From an uncultured Eubacterium sp. (GTDB taxonomy: Bacteria > Bacillota > Clostridia > Peptostreptococcales > Anaerovoracaceae): a DNA stretch of 8,037 bases. The first letter of the stretch is position 1, and each line of letters opens with the position of its first letter. Below are positions 6,223 to 8,037 of the stretch, in pieces. Under the pieces are notes generated by a model. That model ran no database searches. It had not been told where the DNA came from and saw nothing but the letters and a program-made list of their open reading frames with translations. The stretch spans positions 1 to 8,037 of the forward strand of contig CALBGO010000082.1 of NCBI GenBank assembly GCA_937894585.1, written 5' to 3'. The position numbers were made by a program, and so were the translations under genes.

Positions 6223-6498
6223 ATATCATGCACCGCAGGGTGTTCTGATCCGTTGTTGTGGCAACGGAACGGGTTCTGCTGTCAGAGCAAATCTCCGGAA
6301 TACCGTCCGAAGATTTGAGAAAAAGGTGTTTTCTGCCAGGGGCAGAAAGATTTTACTTTCTGTTCACTTGGCTTTGCATTATACGATTTTTCTCATTTCT
6401 TGCAAGATAGTATTTCTGCGAAATCTCCAACTTGCACTCCAGCCGAAAAATCAATGCTCCAGCTATCAAGTGAACAAACACCTGATGCTCACAGTTAC
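6197..6498 (+). repeat. Structured leader-like repeat, copy 1
   Basis: This 302-bp stretch matches 7399-7702 along its whole length, about 85% identical by eye in the core from CAGAGCAAATC (6283) to CTCACAGTTAC (6498). It fills the gene-free space between the toxin and the gene at 6530. Local structure in order: terminator stem; CCGTTG/CAACGG hairpin (6250-6255, 6262-6267); a 12-bp stem with one mismatch (CAAATCTCCGGA with TCCGAAGATTTG, 6288-6317); TTTCTGCC/GGCAGAAA hairpin (6330-6337, 6341-6348); the 22-nt block (6349-6370); and long-range TGTTCACTTG (6361-6370) pairing with CAAGTGAACA (6467-6476). The region has stop codons in all frames except short chance stretches. It ends 31 nt before the next start codon. 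A structured 5' leader RNA is the favoured reading, a miniature mobile element the alternative. Confidence 0.8.
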
Positions 6499-6529
6499 AT
6501 CTACTGACGAAGTAAGATTGGAGGTAAAA

Positions 6530-6703
6530 ATGGAGTATATTGAACTGATGATAGGTGTCTTATCAAGATTATGGTTGCTTTGGGTGGCAGTTGGTGTGAT
6601 GGCTTTTTTCGGAATAGCGGAAGCTCATAATTCCCGGAAAAGGAAAATCCGGCAGAAAATACAGCAAAATCGTAAAGAATACGAAGAACGAGCAAAGCAG
6701 TGA
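6530..6703 (+). CDS. Small single-pass membrane protein
   Basis: The 57-residue product has a short N-terminus, one hydrophobic helix at about 5-31 (LMIGVLSRLWLLWVAVGVMA and on to FFGIAEA) and a basic tail (SRKRKIRQKIQQNRKEYEER). With the positive tail after the helix the C-terminus should face the cytoplasm. The start at 6530 is set by GGAGG at 6520-6524, five bases upstream; a longer in-frame reading from 6326 would run through the repeat and has no ribosome binding site. Small size, single helix and basic tail are also seen in some toxic peptides, but the sequence does not identify it. It is the first gene behind repeat copy 1. Confidence 0.7.
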   Translation: MEYIELMIGVLSRLWLLWVAVGVMAFFGIAEAHNSRKRKIRQKIQQNRKEYEERAKQ

Positions 6704-6705
6704 AT

Positions 6706-6727
6706 CAAGGGAGCAATCGCTCCCTTG
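6706..6727 (+). terminator. Perfect hairpin after the small membrane protein gene
   Basis: CAAGGGAGC (6706-6714) and GCTCCCTTG (6719-6727) form a 9-bp perfect stem with an AATC loop, immediately after the stop codon. No T-tract follows, so it is not a standard intrinsic terminator. It may be a weak terminator, a transcript-stabilising 3' end or an RNA processing site between this gene and the next. Confidence 0.5.
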
Positions 6728-6788
6728 GTAGAATGTGAGAAAAAAACAGGCTATACACAAGTGATAAAAGTACAAAGGAGTTGTAGAT

Positions 6789-7064
6789 ATGCTTACACTG
6801 GAAAAGATAAATGAAAAGCTGGATGAAATGAAAGTACAAAAGGTTTCCGAAGTATCCTGGGTAGAACCAACCTATGCTGCAGAAAACCCATTAAATAATG
6901 GTATTACAGAAGGAAATCTGACCCCTGCACATTGGTATAAACTGAAAGAAGTTAGTGCAACATATGCGAAATTGATGATATTAAATGTAGAAACGCATGT
7001 TTATGAAACAATTATGGTTTTGGATAAGAGATATCGTATTGTGCAAAGAAAATGTGTCGATTGA
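6789..7064 (+). CDS. Hypothetical protein of 91 residues
   Basis: AAAGGAG ends 7 nt before the ATG. The product has an amphipathic N-terminal helix (about 3-20), a middle containing WVEPTYAAENPLNNG and HWYKLKEV, and a C-terminal strand-rich part (KLMILNVETHVYETIMVLDK) before a basic end. There is no membrane segment or signal peptide, so it should be cytoplasmic. I do not recognise a family. It lies between two small genes downstream of repeat copy 1, in a region of short orphan genes typical of mobile elements. Confidence 0.72.
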   Translation: MLTLEKINEKLDEMKVQKVSEVSWVEPTYAAENPLNNGITEGNLTPAHWYKLKEVSATYAKLMILNVETHVYETIMVLDKRYRIVQRKCVD

Positions 7065-7136
7065 AAAATATAAGGATAGTTGCCTTACGGGAAAGAGTTC
7101 ATTATCATTCCCGCAGAATTTGAAAGGTGGTGCAGT

Positions 7137-7346
7137 ATGAATAAGGCAATTAAAAGGCAGATACAGAGGGGAAAAACCCTTGATGATGATTGCAGAAAGG
7201 CAAATATTACCACTCACGAATATGGTATGGATGATAATAGAGTATTTTGCTTCGGTCTGTATGAGGAGACATCTGAATCGGAAATAAGAAAAAAATGTGC
7301 AGAATGCTCTGCATTTGTACTAAATGCAGAGCCGCCAGGCTGCTGA
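7137..7346 (+). CDS. Small cysteine-containing hypothetical protein
   Basis: The 69-residue product carries a basic N-terminus (KAIKRQIQRGK), a middle HEYGMDDNRVFCFGLYEE and a C-terminal CAEC pair followed by SAFVLNAEPPGC. Cysteines at C36, C54, C57 and C69 might bind metal, but I cannot tell. The ATG at 7137 has GGTGG at 7126-7130 six bases upstream. A TTG at 7080 behind AAGGA would extend the frame by 19 residues (starting MPYGKEFIII if initiated there) and is also open, so the start is uncertain. The terminator at 7395 follows. I do not recognise the family with confidence. Confidence 0.65.
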   Translation: MNKAIKRQIQRGKTLDDDCRKANITTHEYGMDDNRVFCFGLYEETSESEIRKKCAECSAFVLNAEPPGC

Positions 7347-7394
7347 TAAATATATATCTGCAAATGAATACAGTTTCAGTAATGTGAAGCGGAG

Positions 7395-7421
7395 AAAAGA
7401 GCGAGCTGAGTCGCTCTTTTT
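7395..7421 (+). terminator. Intrinsic terminator after the cysteine-containing gene
   Basis: AAAAGAGCGA (7395-7404) pairs perfectly with TCGCTCTTTT (7411-7420), loop GCTGAG, ending in five T residues. The A-tract on the left arm means it could also work on the opposite strand. It lies at the left end of repeat copy 2. Compared with the stem at 6197, the fifth pair changes from A-T to G-C, which keeps the stem. Confidence 0.88.
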
Positions 7422-7702
7422 AATTATCGCCCTGCACAGCAGGGCATCGGATTGTTTGTTGTGCTTGCAGAAAAATCTGCAAGCAGAGCAAATCTCCGGA
7501 ATACCGTCCGAAAATTTGCGGGAAAAGGTATTTTCTGCCGGAGGCAGAAAGATTTTGCTTTCTGTTCACTTGGCGTCGCATTTTATACTTTTTCTCATTT
7601 CTTGCAAGATAGTATTTCTGCGAAATCTCCAACTTGCAATCCAATCGAAAAAGCGTATGCTCCAGCTATCAAGTGAACAAAATGCTTGATGCTCACAGTT
7701 AC
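7399..7702 (+). repeat. Structured leader-like repeat, copy 2
   Basis: This 304-bp stretch is the second copy of the repeat at 6197-6498 and fills the gene-free space 7347-7731. In order it holds the terminator stem; a GCCCTGC/GCAGGGC hairpin with ACA loop (7429-7445); a 10-bp perfect hairpin TGCTTGCAGA/TCTGCAAGCA with AAAA loop (7462-7485); the CAAATCTCCGGA region; TTTCTGCC/GGCAGAAA (7532-7539, 7543-7550); the 22-nt block (7551-7572); and long-range TGTTCACTTG (7563-7572) with CAAGTGAACA (7670-7679). A stretch of more than 40 bases around CTTGCAAGATAGTATTTCTG is identical to copy 1. It ends 29 nt before the DUF5688-like start codon. The overlapping open frames here have no usable ribosome binding site. 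Confidence 0.8.
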
Positions 7703-7731
7703 AACTTGTAATTCGAAAGGAGAAATGAAAA

Positions 7732-7986
7732 ATGTTAAAGATGGAAGAATTCAAAGAAGTTATTGAAAAGGAACTTAAGGACTATCTGCCGGGAAGTTTT
7801 CGGGATTGTGTAATTAGCTTCAGGCATATTCAGAAAGTGAATATCGAAAGAGAAGCTATGATAGTTGAACTTCCGCAGGAAACTACTGCACCAGTTATCT
7901 ACTTAGATGATTTCTATGCAGATGTCGCAAATGACGAGATACAGAAAACTCTTGAAAAGTTGGCAACCCTTGTTGTTAAGTCGTAA
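7732..7986 (+). CDS. DUF5688-like N-terminal domain protein (short or truncated)
   Basis: The 84-residue product resembles the start of DUF5688 proteins, a family of unknown function frequent in Lachnospiraceae: a leading amphipathic helix (MEEFKEVIEKELKDYLPGSF), a strand region, and the characteristic PVIYLDDFYADVANDEIQKT segment. As I recall the family, members normally run to about 300 residues, so this copy stops after roughly the first quarter. AGGAG at 7718-7722 lies 9 nt before the ATG at 7732, which is the best start. The sequence after the stop (7987-8037) reads as non-coding with a hairpin. It may be a truncated family member or a stand-alone small version. Family assignment is from recognition of the pattern and moderately sure. 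Confidence 0.75.
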   Translation: MLKMEEFKEVIEKELKDYLPGSFRDCVISFRHIQKVNIEREAMIVELPQETTAPVIYLDDFYADVANDEIQKTLEKLATLVVKS

Positions 7987-8008
7987 GCGCCTAATCTGAG
8001 GGTGTCAG

Positions 8009-8034
8009 GTAAAATGCAAATGCGAGCATTTTAC
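8009..8034 (+). terminator. Hairpin at the right edge, possible terminator
   Basis: GTAAAATGC (8009-8017) and GCATTTTAC (8026-8034) form a 9-bp perfect stem with an 8-nt loop, 22 nt after the DUF5688-like stop. The window ends three bases later, so a T-tract cannot be judged. Only CTCC-type bases (TCC) are visible after the stem, which argues against a standard terminator. Confidence 0.4.
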
Positions 8035-8037
8035 TCC

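Noticed and set aside
6362..6475. Miniature inverted-repeat transposon bounded by GTTCACTTG and CAAGTGAAC
   Set aside because: Sequence identity between copies extends far outside the arms on both sides and no target-site duplication flanks them; kept only as an alternative explanation.
6326..6529. N-terminal extension of the small membrane protein gene into repeat copy 1
   Set aside because: The start lacks a ribosome binding site and lies in structured repeat; GGAGG at 6520-6524 clearly serves the ATG at 6530.
7324..7689. Overlapping forward open frames of 121 and 74 codons in repeat copy 2
   Set aside because: They overlap the terminator and hairpins, are in different frames from each other, have no good ribosome binding site, and are not kept as a frame in copy 1 because of indels.
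6197..7702. CRISPR array
   Set aside because: There are only two long, diverged, widely spaced copies with genes between them; no short regularly spaced repeats and no cas genes.

Overview
The window looks like accessory DNA from a low-GC Gram-positive gut bacterium, most likely a Clostridia or Lachnospiraceae-type host. The signs are AT-rich codon use, strong AGGAGG-type ribosome binding sites before nearly every gene, intrinsic terminators, and gene families known from integrative or plasmid-like elements of that group (stand-alone RadC/JAB protein, CpaE-like ATPase, topoisomerase IA relative, DinJ/YafQ toxin-antitoxin pair, DUF5688-like protein). No integrase, relaxase, transposase, rRNA or tRNA is visible, so placement inside a mobile element is inference. 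All supported genes are on the + strand.

Layout. (1) 1-74: a probable C-terminal tail of a gene cut by the window edge. (2) 75-817: a structured non-coding segment (83-287), then a short radC-type gene with its own terminator. (3) 847-5487: a tightly packed six-gene operon. It encodes a small soluble protein, a membrane-anchored coiled-coil protein, a CpaE/ParA-like protein with a degenerate P-loop, a small single-pass membrane protein, a topoisomerase IA-like protein that keeps the active-site tyrosine but appears to have lost the TOPRIM acidic residues, and another single-pass membrane protein with an outside domain. Two genes overlap their predecessor by 1-4 nt and the other gaps are 4-10 nt, so the products are probably made together and may form one membrane-associated complex. 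Its function is not known to me. (4) 5488-6222: a tiny broken ribbon-helix-helix-like ORF, a good sigma-A-type promoter, an intact DinJ-YafQ-type toxin-antitoxin operon and a strong terminator. (5) 6197-8037: two copies of a roughly 300-bp structured repeat (6197-6498 and 7399-7702), each lying just before small orphan genes.

The most unusual signal is the repeat. Two copies are about 85% identical by eye. A strongly diverged third relative lies at 83-287. All three share a hairpin followed directly by a 22-nt conserved block that ends in (G/A)TTCACTTG, and a distant CAAGTGAA(C/T) that can pair with it. The first base pair of this helix is G-C in two copies and A-T in the third, a compensatory change. 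Each copy ends 43-55 nt before the start codon of an orphan gene (RadC-like, small membrane protein, DUF5688-like). This fits a family of long 5' leader RNAs, or a mobile cassette boundary, used repeatedly in this element.
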